A stretch of 64,000 nucleotides of DNA from Companilactobacillus jidongensis (lineage in GTDB: Bacteria; Bacillota; Bacilli; Lactobacillales; Lactobacillaceae): assembly GCF_003946575.1 (NCBI RefSeq), contig NZ_RHOP01000009.1:1-64000 (forward strand), read 5' to 3'. Positions within the stretch are counted from its first letter, which is position 1. Each line of letters starts with the position of its first letter. A program made the position numbers and the translations under genes. Below the pieces are notes generated by a model. It worked only from the letters and a program-made list of their open reading frames with translations. It did no database searches and had not been told where the DNA came from. Shown here one piece after another: positions 1-8,044 of the stretch.

Positions 1-21
1 TTCATTGATTTAGATGATTAA

Positions 22-612
22 CTATACCAATTTATAAGAATAGGTCGATACTGTTGCACTTGATTTGACAATTTGGGACTTATAAAATCCCATTAAATTT
101 TCAAAAATACCTTGCAGATACATCCTTGAGAATTCCAATGGCGTATAACGATCATTATTGGTATAAATCGAGCCACTGGCCTGCAACAACATAACTTTAT
201 AATCGTCAGTCATCAAACCAACTGATCCAGTGGCAGTATATTTGAATGTTTCATGAGCTACTAGAACATTATCAATATAGTCCTTCATTTTTGACGTTAC
301 ATTAAAATTATGAAGTGGTGAAACAATAACAATACGATGATGTTCTTTAAATTGATGGATTAAATTCTGATTGATTTGAAAGATTCGATTCTCTTCTTCA
401 CTCAAAGTTATATGTGCTGCCTGTTTTTCCCAAATGCCTAAGAGCTGTTCAGTCGTCAATTGTGGTATTTCCATATTATACAAATTAATCAAATCAACAG
501 TTTGGTCTGGAAATTCTGTTTTAAACTTTTGTAAAAAAGCCTGTTGAAGCTTCATGGAATAATGTGCATCATTTCTAAAATCTGGTTGAGCGTTTATAAT
601 CAATGTTTTCAT
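22..612 (-). CDS. NAD(P)H-dependent FMN oxidoreductase, azoreductase-like
   Basis: A 196-residue flavodoxin-fold protein. Its N-terminus (KTLIINAQPDF) has the usual first strand and phosphate loop of the AzoR/NQO family. The central motif SPLHNFNVTSKMKDYIDNVL matches the conserved P-x-x-N-F-x-x-x-x-x-L-K-x-Y-I-D segment that contacts FMN. Family members pass two electrons from NAD(P)H to quinones, azo dyes or other electrophiles in the cytoplasm. It lies divergent to a WYL-type regulator, with a shared 58-91 nt spacer that carries an inverted repeat, so control by that regulator is likely. At 196 residues it is slightly shorter than typical AzoR (about 200-210). The true substrate cannot be read from the sequence. 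Confidence 0.82.
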   Translation of the reverse strand: MKTLIINAQPDFRNDAHYSMKLQQAFLQKFKTEFPDQTVDLINLYNMEIPQLTTEQLLGIWEKQAAHITLSEEENRIFQINQNLIHQFKEHHRIVIVSPLHNFNVTSKMKDYIDNVLVAHETFKYTATGSVGLMTDDYKVMLLQASGSIYTNNDRYTPLEFSRMYLQGIFENLMGFYKSQIVKSSATVSTYSYKLV

Positions 613-656
613 AATTAATGTCTTCTTTCCTAATCGATAAATATATTCTACAATCT

Positions 657-681
657 AAAGGTGACAACACATGACACCTTT
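657..681. promoter_or_regulatory. Inverted repeat, candidate operator of the WYL/DeoR-type regulator
   Basis: AAAGGTG (657-663) and CACCTTT (675-681) are perfect inverted arms around an 11-nt centre. The repeat sits between the azoreductase-like gene and the regulator at 704, where an autoregulatory operator would be expected. It would lie inside the coding region if translation of the regulator began at the upstream ATG (671), which supports the start at 704. Confidence 0.4.
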
Positions 682-703
682 TGTTAAATTGGAGACAAAT
701 ATT

Positions 704-1627
704 ATGAATAAAGCCGAACGACTCAATCAAGAATTGATTTTTCTCAGTGATAAAAACTTTTTTCAGATTAATGACCTAGTGACTGAATTCCAAATATCCA
801 AACGTACGGCTCTACGAGATATCAGTGAACTAGAAAATATGGGACTATCATTCTACACAGAAAACGGACGAAACGGTGGATATCATCTGATAAAAAAAGA
901 ATTACTTGTACCCATTATTTTCAACCTAGAAGAAGTTAGTGCCATATTCTTCGCCATTCAAGCACTAACCCTGTTATCAGCCACACCGTTTGAAAAATCC
1001 TACCAGCATATATACGATAAGTTATTTGCCACATTGCCCAAACCTCAACAAGAATATGTTGCCAAATTACAAGACAGTGTAAATTACTATCGTGTTCCTT
1101 CTATTACAACTCCAAACTTTTTGAATACAATTCTACAATCTATCGTCGATGAAAAAATCATCAGTATCACACAACAAGACATTCACCAGGAATTACAAGT
1201 TTTCAATCTACTCTACCGTAATGGAATTTGGTTTTGTGATGCTTTAGATATTAATACAAAAAAATGGGCGACATATCGTTGTGACAATTTTGAATCCTGT
1301 CAAATAAACAGTCTACCCAGGAAAATTTACACACATCTGGAGATGAAACAATTTAAACAAAATTATGAGAACAATTATCATAATATACAGTTTCAATGTG
1401 AACTAACTCCTTTGGGAAAGGAATTATTTCAAAAGAACAATTACCCCAATATGCATCTCAAAGAGGAACATGGCAAGTTCTTGATGTATGGAGGATATAA
1501 CCAAGAAGAGTTTAATTATATGATCGAATATCTCATTACTCTTGGCAAAAACGTTAAAATTGATTATCCAAAAGAATTGCAAGAATCCTATTTAAACGAA
1601 TTGAAAAGTATTATTGAAAGCTACTAA
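704..1627 (+). CDS. YafY/WYL-type transcriptional regulator
   Basis: 307 residues from the ATG at 704. That start has GGAG nine bases upstream, whereas the in-frame ATG at 671 has no ribosome site and overlaps a palindrome. An N-terminal DeoR-like winged helix (HTH_11) is seen in about residues 8-60 (INDLVTEFQISKRTALRDI, then ENGRNGGYHL). A helical linker and a diverged WYL-like domain follow, with a WFCDALDINTKKWATYRCDN stretch. Such proteins are ligand-sensing DNA-binding regulators. The divergent azoreductase-like gene is the obvious candidate target. The effector is unknown. Confidence 0.8.
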   Translation: MNKAERLNQELIFLSDKNFFQINDLVTEFQISKRTALRDISELENMGLSFYTENGRNGGYHLIKKELLVPIIFNLEEVSAIFFAIQALTLLSATPFEKSYQHIYDKLFATLPKPQQEYVAKLQDSVNYYRVPSITTPNFLNTILQSIVDEKIISITQQDIHQELQVFNLLYRNGIWFCDALDINTKKWATYRCDNFESCQINSLPRKIYTHLEMKQFKQNYENNYHNIQFQCELTPLGKELFQKNNYPNMHLKEEHGKFLMYGGYNQEEFNYMIEYLITLGKNVKIDYPKELQESYLNELKSIIESY

Positions 1628-1644
1628 CAATTACTTAGTTAGTA

Positions 1645-1667
1645 GCACTTCTTGATCTAAGAAGTGC
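1645..1667 (+). terminator. Hairpin after the WYL regulator, weak terminator
   Basis: GCACTTCTT and AAGAAGTGC pair around a 5-nt loop just after the regulator stop. A second small stem (CTACTAAC/GTTAGTAG, 1621-1645) overlaps the stop codon. No clean U-run follows directly, only an AT-rich stretch, so termination is plausible but not certain. Confidence 0.4.
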
Positions 1668-1700
1668 ATAATTAAAATATAATTTTAGGGAGATAAATTC

Positions 1701-2309
1701 ATGCATCGGGAAATCAATATAGGTAATTCAAAAAATGGTATTCGTGTGGCTTATGAGCCATATTCAAAAAAATATCTATTTTTCAATAACGGGAAAATAC
1801 CATATCTTGGAATAACTGCTATATCTATTAGTTCTTTGATCCTTCTGATTTTAGGAGTGTACATACCTTCCTCAAAGCTTTGGTACACTCCGTATCCATA
1901 TTACGAACCAGGATTTTTATTTCTGAATTTTAATTATAGTTATCATAATCATTTTTCAATAATTGGACTATTCTCTCTTCTGAATTTTGCAGCGATCATA
2001 CAATCTTTGATTTGGCATTATGCATTCAAGTTGAGTAGAAATAAATATCAAATAGATAAAAGTAAAATAAATGAAGTAGAAGAACTAGATTCTGCAAATT
2101 ACGACTCTATCGTTAATTACCGATTAAAAACAATTAATGACCTTCAGAAATTTATAAGATTAGATGTCATTTTATTAATAATCATATATCTAGTCGGTCT
2201 GTTGATGTTTTATTTCACTTATACTGACAATGGAATATATACTTGGGATATGTTGTTTTTTGAACCATACTTTACAATATTTTTATTTGCGATAACATTT
2301 TCACTTTAG
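1701..2309 (+). CDS. Hypothetical multi-pass membrane protein
   Basis: 202 residues with an ATG preceded by AGGGAG. I do not recognise the family. About four hydrophobic segments are visible (roughly residues 36-56, 87-106, 152-172 and 180-200). A polar loop after the second segment is rich in Lys, Asp and Glu. The first 30 residues are soluble and contain GNSKNGIRVAYEPYSKKY. The last hydrophobic segment ends directly at the stop codon (FLFAITFSL), so the protein may have lost a C-terminal tail. It follows the WYL regulator on the same strand but is separated from it by hairpins. Function cannot be inferred. Confidence 0.6.
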   Translation: MHREINIGNSKNGIRVAYEPYSKKYLFFNNGKIPYLGITAISISSLILLILGVYIPSSKLWYTPYPYYEPGFLFLNFNYSYHNHFSIIGLFSLLNFAAIIQSLIWHYAFKLSRNKYQIDKSKINEVEELDSANYDSIVNYRLKTINDLQKFIRLDVILLIIIYLVGLLMFYFTYTDNGIYTWDMLFFEPYFTIFLFAITFSL

Positions 2310-2400
2310 ATAGAATCAATGCCTAGATTAAAATCATTGAAGACGTGGGCTCTCATACACAGTAATAAAAAAGGGAAAATCATTAGCCCATATAAATAAT

Positions 2401-2438
2401 AAAGCAGTTACTGGATTTCATTCCAATAACTGCTTTTT
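2401..2438. terminator. Bidirectional terminator between convergent genes
   Basis: AAAGCAGTTA-CTGG pairs with CCA-A-TAACTGCTTT around a short loop, with T-runs on both strands. It lies between the convergent ends of the membrane protein (2309) and the SDR gene (2451). Confidence 0.7.
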
Positions 2439-2450
2439 TGGCATTATTAT

Positions 2451-3245
2451 TTAAAAAATAGTTGGAACCAGTCCACCATCAACTCGTAGGGCTTCCCCTG
2501 AGAATGATGATGAATCCGGACTCGCTACAAATGCTGTGAAACGGCCAATTTCTTCTGGACGAATTAGACGTTGAATCTGTGAACGAGAACGATGATTTTT
2601 CATAAAATCCTTTTCCCACATGTCTTTGGGCAAATCACTATCTTGATACATATCATCAAGCATCTTCTGAACGCCCTCAGTCAGAGTTGATCCTGGCATG
2701 ATAGTATTGACCGTTACATGACTAGCAACCGTCAACTTGGACAAACTCTTTGCCAACGATAGATTCATCGACTTAGTCATACTATATTGAGGCATTTCTC
2801 CAGATGGCATTATGGCCTCTTCACTTGCGATAAAGATGATACGACCGAAGTCTTGTTCAAGCATCTTTGGTAAATAAAACTTAGACAAAGCATTACCGGC
2901 TAGAACGTTGACATGAAAGAATCTCTCCCAAGTTTCATCGTCAATATCGTAATAATCCATGGGTTGAAAAATCCCCATATTATTGACCAAGATATCGACC
3001 TTTGGTACTTGATCAAATAAGTTTTGTCGATCAGTTTCGTTTGCCAAATCTGCTGCAACTCCAGATGGGTCTGTCTCAGGAAAATCATGCTTAATTTCTG
3101 TTACAACCGCATCAACCTCTGGTTGTTTTCTTCCATTAATAATGACATTAGTACCTTCGCGAGCCATTTCAATTTCAATCGCTTTACCAATACCCTTGGT
3201 TGAGCCGGTAACTAAGGCTACTTTATCTTTTAAGTGAAGATCCAT
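2451..3245 (-). CDS. Short-chain dehydrogenase/reductase (SDR)
   Basis: 264 residues of classical SDR. The cofactor motif TGSTKGIG is near residue 14, the NNMG variant of NNAG near 88, and the catalytic YSMTK motif near 154 follows a Ser in the IASEEA strand. It carries out NAD(P)-dependent oxidation or reduction of a carbonyl or alcohol in the cytoplasm. The start has a strong AGGAGG site. It lies 15 bases downstream of the original stop of the broken aldo/keto reductase, so the two formed an operon of carbonyl-reducing enzymes. Substrate unknown. Confidence 0.85.
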   Translation of the reverse strand: MDLHLKDKVALVTGSTKGIGKAIEIEMAREGTNVIINGRKQPEVDAVVTEIKHDFPETDPSGVAADLANETDRQNLFDQVPKVDILVNNMGIFQPMDYYDIDDETWERFFHVNVLAGNALSKFYLPKMLEQDFGRIIFIASEEAIMPSGEMPQYSMTKSMNLSLAKSLSKLTVASHVTVNTIMPGSTLTEGVQKMLDDMYQDSDLPKDMWEKDFMKNHRSRSQIQRLIRPEEIGRFTAFVASPDSSSFSGEALRVDGGLVPTIF

Positions 3246-3260
3246 GATAATTCCTCCTAT

Positions 3261-4088
3261 TTAGAAATCAAATTCATCTGGATTGGGGCCAACACGCAAA
3301 TCTTCGTTCATAGCATTAATTTGATCCATGTCCGATTGATCCAAAATAAAATCAAAGACGTCGGCATTACTTTACATACGTGCAGGGTGAACTGACTTAA
3401 CAACGAGTAAAACATCCCTTTGAATATCCCCTTGAGCAACTGATTTACCGTGCTTCTTAGCAATAGTTTCCAATGTTGCATCCTTTAAAATTTTACCTTG
3501 CATTAATGGTGACCAGGCTTGAATCTTTATATCGTGTTTAGCCGCATAATCACGAACTTCAGCTTGAATCAACTTTGGATGTGATTCCACTTGATTCAAA
3601 ACTGGTGTGACTGTGGCAAACTTAGCTAGTTCTTCTAAATGATGAACTTGGAAATTGCTGACACCAATCGCCTTAATTTTACCTTCTTTGTACAATTGTT
3701 CCAATGCCAAATATGAATCCTTGAAGGAATCATTACCCGGCCAGTGAATTAAATATAGATCAAGATAATCAAGACCCAGTTTTTGAAGACTGTCATTAGC
3801 AGCAGCAATAGTTTCATCATAAGTCAGATGATTATTCCAAATTTTTGAAGTTACAAATAAATCCTCACGTTGCAAATCATTTTCCTTTAGACCACGACTA
3901 ATACCTTCGCCAGTACCCTTTTCGTTGTCGTAAACTTGGGCTGTGTCGATCAAACGATATCCTTGTTTGATACCATTGGCTACAATATCGGCAGTTTCCT
4001 CGTTAGGAATTTGGAATACACCCAAACCTAATCCGGGAATAGCTGTGCCATTGTTTAATTTGATACGATCATTTAATGAAGTAATCAT
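3261..4088 (-). pseudogene. Aldo/keto reductase, disrupted by a nonsense codon
   Basis: An AKR of the 2,5-diketo-D-gluconate reductase group. The catalytic Asp and Tyr (IDTAQVYDN), Lys (VTSKIW) and His (YLIHWPG) are intact. The open frame ends after HPARM at a TAA, but the same frame continues for 36 codons (starting SNADVFDFILD, ending GPNPDEFDF) to a natural stop 15 bases before the next gene. A CAA/CAG to TAA change is the simplest explanation. In addition, SVAQ runs directly into GDIQRD where homologues have about four more residues (SVAQ-VILRW-DIQ), which suggests a 12-nt in-frame deletion. The missing tail and strand border the NADP site, so the product is probably inactive. SDR downstream, same operon. 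Confidence 0.8.
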
Positions 4089-4199
4089 AATACTCTCCTT
4101 GTTGTTGAATTCGTATTAATAATATAAACCGAATCGCACTACTTGGATAGTATGTACTTTTTTGTAATATAGGCACTTTGAAGTACCCGTGATACAAAA

Positions 4200-4234
4200 A
4201 TATTCCTCTAAGTTATTTAACCTTAGAGGGATAT
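4200..4234 (-). terminator. Rho-independent terminator
   Basis: CCTCTAAG pairs with CTTAGAGG, extended by an AT stem, and is followed on the minus strand by a T-run. It would end transcripts coming from the PhzF gene across the SDR relic. Confidence 0.6.
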
Positions 4235-4253
4235 TCGTAAAGATCTTATCTAA

Positions 4254-4304
4254 TTAAACTTGTTTCGTAAGATAAATTTCAAACTCATTTACATTAACAC
4301 CTAA
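4254..4304 (-). pseudogene. Relic of an SDR C-terminus
   Basis: On the minus strand the bases read VNVNEFEIYLTKQV followed by TAA. This closely matches the last residues (VNVNEFTIYPTKQA) of the SDR half of the fusion gene at 6849-8033. An in-frame stop lies just upstream and no more of the gene is recognisable. It is probably the leftover tail of a deleted SDR gene downstream of the PhzF gene. Confidence 0.55.
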
Positions 4305-4339
4305 TATTTAGTTTTATCTATTTCAACTGATGAATTGAC

Positions 4340-5113
4340 TCATATAAAAACTTTTGTAATGGAATATAACACGGCATGACCACTCAAATAAGTTCTGTCA
4401 CCCTCATATCGACAGTATAAAATACCTGTACGTTCTGAGTCTTGGTACGCTACTATATCCTTCTTATCAAGTCTTTTGGCCCAATATGGAACAATATGAC
4501 AGTGCCCACTTCCACAAACTGGGTCTTCTTGAATATCAAGTTTTGGAGCAAAGGAACGTGATACACAATCATATTTGTTTCCCCTGGCCGTCACATTCAT
4601 CAATAATCCATCTAACTTGACCATACTATCAAAATTCAATTTCAAATTTGAAACAGTTGCTGGACTATCAACTACACACAACAGATCTCTACCCAAATAA
4701 GCTTCTTTAATCTGAGTACCAATACTATCCTCCATCTCCTCAGTTACTGGAACCTTCTTCAATTCGTAAGATGGAAAATTCATTTCATAAAGATCATTCT
4801 TCTTAGTAACAGCCAATTCGCCACTCATAGTTTCAAAAGTAATTTGATTCAATTCAATCTCATAATAATTCAAAAGAATAAATCCAGTTGCTAAAGTGGC
4901 ATGTCCACACAAATCGATTTCTCCTCCAGGAGTGAACCATCTTAATTTATATTTTTTTCCGTTCTTAACAGTAAAAGCTGTCTCCGACAAATTATTTTCG
5001 ATAGCAATCTTTTGCATTAATTCATCAGATGGCCATTTGTCCATAACAAATACTGCCGCAGGATTTCCTTTGAAAATTTCATCCGTAAATGCATCAACTA
5101 TGTAACCCTTCAT
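4340..5113 (-). CDS. PhzF family isomerase/epimerase-like protein
   Basis: 257 residues with the two-lobed PhzF signature. N-terminal VDAFTDEIFKGNPAAVFV and SETAFT supply the family's catalytic Glu. GGEIDLCGHAT lies in the first lobe, and DPVCGSGHCHIVPYW with a C-terminal SGHAVLYS in the second. PhzF relatives catalyse proton-transfer isomerisations or epimerisations. In bacteria outside phenazine producers the substrate is usually unknown. It follows the D-2-hydroxyacid dehydrogenase gene (32-nt gap) and is probably co-transcribed with it under the divergent HxlR gene. Length is normal for the shorter Firmicutes members. Confidence 0.85.
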   Translation of the reverse strand: MKGYIVDAFTDEIFKGNPAAVFVMDKWPSDELMQKIAIENNLSETAFTVKNGKKYKLRWFTPGGEIDLCGHATLATGFILLNYYEIELNQITFETMSGELAVTKKNDLYEMNFPSYELKKVPVTEEMEDSIGTQIKEAYLGRDLLCVVDSPATVSNLKLNFDSMVKLDGLLMNVTARGNKYDCVSRSFAPKLDIQEDPVCGSGHCHIVPYWAKRLDKKDIVAYQDSERTGILYCRYEGDRTYLSGHAVLYSITKVFI

Positions 5114-5145
5114 ATTTTTCTACCCCGTTTTAACAATATTACAAA

Positions 5146-6105
5146 TTAATTGATAATAAATTTTGGTATTTCTTCTTGATCGAGTAATATAACATTATCC
5201 GCAACAATATTTGCCATTGCATTACGCGCCTCAACTGTTGCATTTCCAATATGTGGTGTCAATATGACATTTTTGAGTTTGCTAAACTCATGATCAAATT
5301 CAGGTTCATTTTCATAAACATCAAGAGCTGCACCAGCAATTTCATTAGTTCTAAGTGCACCTAACAATGCATTTTCGTCAACAATGGGACCACGACCAAC
5401 ATTAATTAAAGAAGCCGTTCTTTTCATCTTTTTAAATACATTTTCACTAAATTGATGATGTGTTTGAGGAGTTAATGGTGCGTTAATACTGATATAATCA
5501 CTGGTTTCAATCAATTCATCAAATGACTTATAAGTGACCTTTAAGGAACGTTCCTCAGGGTCAGTTAATTGATGGGGAGCAAAGTATGACACATTCATAC
5601 CTAAAGCATTTGCCTTTCTTGCTAGTTCACTACCAATATTCCCCAAACCAACGATTCCCAGTTCTTTACCAGCAATTTCATTACCAAGAAAGTATAGTGG
5701 TGACCATCCTGGAAAACCAGATTGTCTCATTTGTTGATCACCTTCGACAATTCTATGACTCAAAGCTAATATCAAACCAATAGTTAATTCGCATACTGAA
5801 TTCGTAGAAACCTTAGGAGTATTAGTTACTAGGATTCCCATAGACTTTGCATACTTAGTATCAATATTATTAAATCCAGCACCGAAGTTAGCAATCAATT
5901 TTAATTTTGGTGCAGCATCAATAATATCCTTGTCCACAATTGTAGAAAGTGTCGTTATCAAAAAATCTACGTTGGGAACATTCTCTAAAAGATCTTCATG
6001 TGAAATCAATTCATCTTCATCATAACTATTAATTTCTAAGTTATTTCTCTTTAATTTCTTAATTGCTACCTCTGGTAATTTGGCTGTTAAAAATACTTTT
6101 TTCAT
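5146..6105 (-). CDS. D-2-hydroxyacid dehydrogenase family protein
   Basis: 319 residues. The NAD-binding Rossmann motif GLGNIGSELARKA lies near residue 152. The catalytic Arg is in NVGRGPIVDENAL, the Glu in YENEPEF and the His in LTPHIGNAT. The family reduces 2-oxoacids such as glyoxylate, hydroxypyruvate or phenylpyruvate to D-2-hydroxyacids using NAD(P)H. First gene of a probable two-gene unit with PhzF. It is divergent from an HxlR regulator, with a palindrome in the spacer. Similar to the GyaR/YoaD group, but the exact substrate cannot be assigned. Confidence 0.85.
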   Translation of the reverse strand: MKKVFLTAKLPEVAIKKLKRNNLEINSYDEDELISHEDLLENVPNVDFLITTLSTIVDKDIIDAAPKLKLIANFGAGFNNIDTKYAKSMGILVTNTPKVSTNSVCELTIGLILALSHRIVEGDQQMRQSGFPGWSPLYFLGNEIAGKELGIVGLGNIGSELARKANALGMNVSYFAPHQLTDPEERSLKVTYKSFDELIETSDYISINAPLTPQTHHQFSENVFKKMKRTASLINVGRGPIVDENALLGALRTNEIAGAALDVYENEPEFDHEFSKLKNVILTPHIGNATVEARNAMANIVADNVILLDQEEIPKFIIN

Positions 6106-6117
6106 AAAATTTCCCTC

Positions 6118-6148
6118 CTGAACTTTGATATACTCAGTATAAGTTCAG
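6118..6148. promoter_or_regulatory. Large dyad, candidate HxlR operator
   Basis: CTGAACTT (6118-6125) and AAGTTCAG (6141-6148) are perfect inverted arms. Inside is a second perfect dyad ATACTcAGTAT (6130-6140). It is directly upstream of the dehydrogenase start and divergent to the HxlR gene, the expected place for that regulator to bind. Confidence 0.5.
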
Positions 6149-6203
6149 GTAAGCATATGCACAATAATGCACTTTTTGGTTACCCTTAAAGGGAGGATAC
6201 ATC

Positions 6204-6605
6204 TTGACCGATTCAGTTAGAAATATAGTAATACAAAAACTTGCGGACGGTGACTACAGTTGCCCGAAAGAATTCACCCTAGCTATGTTTAGTGGTAAAT
6301 GGAAAATAAATATTATCTATCACTTAGGACATGAAGGAACCTATTATTTTCACGAAATACAAACGTTATTACCCAATGCCTCACACAAGGAACTTGCAAA
6401 AAAATTAAAAGAATTGATTTCCGACGGTTTAATAAATAAGAATGTAGAAAATGATGGGCCTCATATAAAAGTAGCATATTCACTGACGGACTTAGGGAAA
6501 TCATTACTGCCAATAATTAATGAAATGTATGATTGGGGAAAAAATCGTCTTCAAGAAATTCATATGGAAAATGTCAAATTTGGACTTGGCGAAATAAAGA
6601 AATGA
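6204..6605 (+). CDS. HxlR-family transcriptional regulator
   Basis: 133 residues of winged-helix HxlR type. The start is an ATG-like TTG/ATG region preceded by AAGGGAGG. The hallmark CPKEFTLAMFSGKWKINII at residues 20-38 includes the N-terminal Cys (Cys20). In the relatives YodB and HypR this Cys senses quinones, diamide or hypochlorite. The wing and recognition helix follow (LPNASHKELAKKLKELISDG). It is divergent to the dehydrogenase/PhzF operon with a palindrome between. A redox-responsive repressor or activator of that operon is the natural reading, though not proven. Confidence 0.85.
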   Translation: MTDSVRNIVIQKLADGDYSCPKEFTLAMFSGKWKINIIYHLGHEGTYYFHEIQTLLPNASHKELAKKLKELISDGLINKNVENDGPHIKVAYSLTDLGKSLLPIINEMYDWGKNRLQEIHMENVKFGLGEIKK

Positions 6606-6721
6606 GTTTATTCTTTGGTATTTTGATTATACTTTTGGCCGTTGTACCTGCACAAATATTATTTCAAAAGTTCTCGCGGTATATATCAAAAGATACTTCG
6701 ATGTTTGATTTCTTCAGCTAA
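6602..6721 (+). CDS. Small membrane protein (39 aa), translationally coupled
   Basis: The ATG overlaps the HxlR stop codon (ATGA). The 39-residue product has one strongly hydrophobic helix, about residues 3-22 (FFGILIILLAVVPAQILF), followed by a short charged and aromatic tail ending MFDFFS. It lies before a strong terminator. The overlap geometry and membrane-protein-like composition argue that it is translated. Family unknown. It could also be a chance extension of the transcript. Confidence 0.45.
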   Translation: MSLFFGILIILLAVVPAQILFQKFSRYISKDTSMFDFFS

Positions 6722-6773
6722 AGATAAAAAGAAATCCCATGACTTCATAATCGTTATCAAAAAAGAATAAGGC

Positions 6774-6819
6774 AAATACGCCCATTAATCCAGAATCGGA
6801 TTAATGGGCGTATTTTTTT
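6774..6819. terminator. Strong bidirectional terminator
   Basis: AATACGCCCATTAATCC and its perfect complement flank a 6-nt loop, with A/T runs on both sides. It separates the HxlR/small-protein transcript from the convergent MFS-SDR fusion gene. Confidence 0.85.
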
Positions 6820-6848
6820 ATGCGAAAAAATCATATTTCATCATATAC

Positions 6849-8033
6849 TTATGCTTGTTTTGTAGGATAAATTGTAAACTCATTGACGTTAACGTCTTCA
6901 GGTTGATCAATTGCAAAGTTAACAACATTGGCAGCTGCCTCTGGGCTAATTCCAACCTGTTTATAGAATTCATCCATTCCCTTTTTGGTATTCTTATCTG
7001 TAATTGTATGCAGTAACTCAGTATTTATGGCAGCTGGATAAAGACTAACCGTTCTAATATTAGTACCTTCTTCTGCACTTTCCATACGAATAACTTCCAT
7101 GAGATTACGAACGGCAAACTTAGTTGCCCCATAAACTCCAGCACCAGTGAAACTCTTGATTCCGGCAACCGATGAAGTTGTAATAATTTGTCCATGTTTT
7201 GGGGCCGTGAAGATTGGCATTACTGCTGCCACACCGTGCAAAACACCCTTCAAGTTAATATCAATCATTGAATCCCATTCATCAGTGTGTAATGCACTAA
7301 TTGGTGACGAAGGCATAATTCCTGCATTGTTAAAAATAACATCCAATCCACCAAATTTTGTCTGTGCAAGTTTTACTAATTCATCGACATCAATCTGTTT
7401 TGTAACATCAGTCACTCTAGCCGAAAGTAATCCTGCACCAATATAATCAAAACCATTTTTAGTATTTGCTTGCCTGTCATCTTTATAAGCAAATTGTAAT
7501 AACAGCATTGAAATTATTCCAATTGGTAAATTAATGAAAAATACCCAATGCCAAGATAATGCATCTACTAACCAGCCTCCAATTAATGGACCCACAACAG
7601 TGGACAAGGTATAGAATGCCGTTACCCATCCAAGTGCTCTTGCACGTTGTGCAGGATTGGGATATATATCTGCATAAATTATAAATGGAATTGAAACCAT
7701 TCCACCAGCACCTATTCCCATCAACGCACGAGCAATTATTAATATAACCATGTTGGTTGATAAACCGCCTAGCATCGAGCTTAAAATGAACAACGCCACT
7801 GAAAATTGAAAAACACGTTTGTTTCCAAAAATCTCACCAACACGTCCCCAAAGAACTGTTGTAACAGCAGTTCCCAATAAGAACGCTGAACTAATACATC
7901 CTACCAGGCGAATACCATTCAAATCACTCATTATCGCTGGAAGTACTGTATTAACGATTGTGGAATCCAATCCACCCATAAAATTTGCAATTAATAATGC
8001 CACTGTAGCAATGGCCAAGTTTCTTTTAGACAT
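6849..8033 (-). CDS. Chimeric gene: N-terminal half of an MFS pump fused to a truncated SDR
   Basis: 394 residues. Residues 1 to about 205 are the first six helices of a DHA2-type drug:H+ antiporter. They include LDSTIVNTVLPAI, the motif-A-like WGRVGEIFGNKR and the motif-C-like YTLSTVVGPLIGGWL. From about residue 206 the sequence switches to a classical SDR that has lost its TGxxxGxG cofactor motif but keeps NNAGIM, TTSS and YGATK. It ends in VNVNEFTIYPTKQA. Neither half is complete: MFS needs 12-14 helices and SDR needs its Rossmann nucleotide loop. The simplest explanation is an in-frame deletion of roughly 1 kb joining two formerly adjacent genes. The frame is open, so a product may be made, but activity is doubtful. 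Confidence 0.8.
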   Translation of the reverse strand: MSKRNLAIATVALLIANFMGGLDSTIVNTVLPAIMSDLNGIRLVGCISSAFLLGTAVTTVLWGRVGEIFGNKRVFQFSVALFILSSMLGGLSTNMVILIIARALMGIGAGGMVSIPFIIYADIYPNPAQRARALGWVTAFYTLSTVVGPLIGGWLVDALSWHWVFFINLPIGIISMLLLQFAYKDDRQANTKNGFDYIGAGLLSARVTDVTKQIDVDELVKLAQTKFGGLDVIFNNAGIMPSSPISALHTDEWDSMIDINLKGVLHGVAAVMPIFTAPKHGQIITTSSVAGIKSFTGAGVYGATKFAVRNLMEVIRMESAEEGTNIRTVSLYPAAINTELLHTITDKNTKKGMDEFYKQVGISPEAAANVVNFAIDQPEDVNVNEFTIYPTKQA

Positions 8034-8044
8034 TCCTTATCCTC

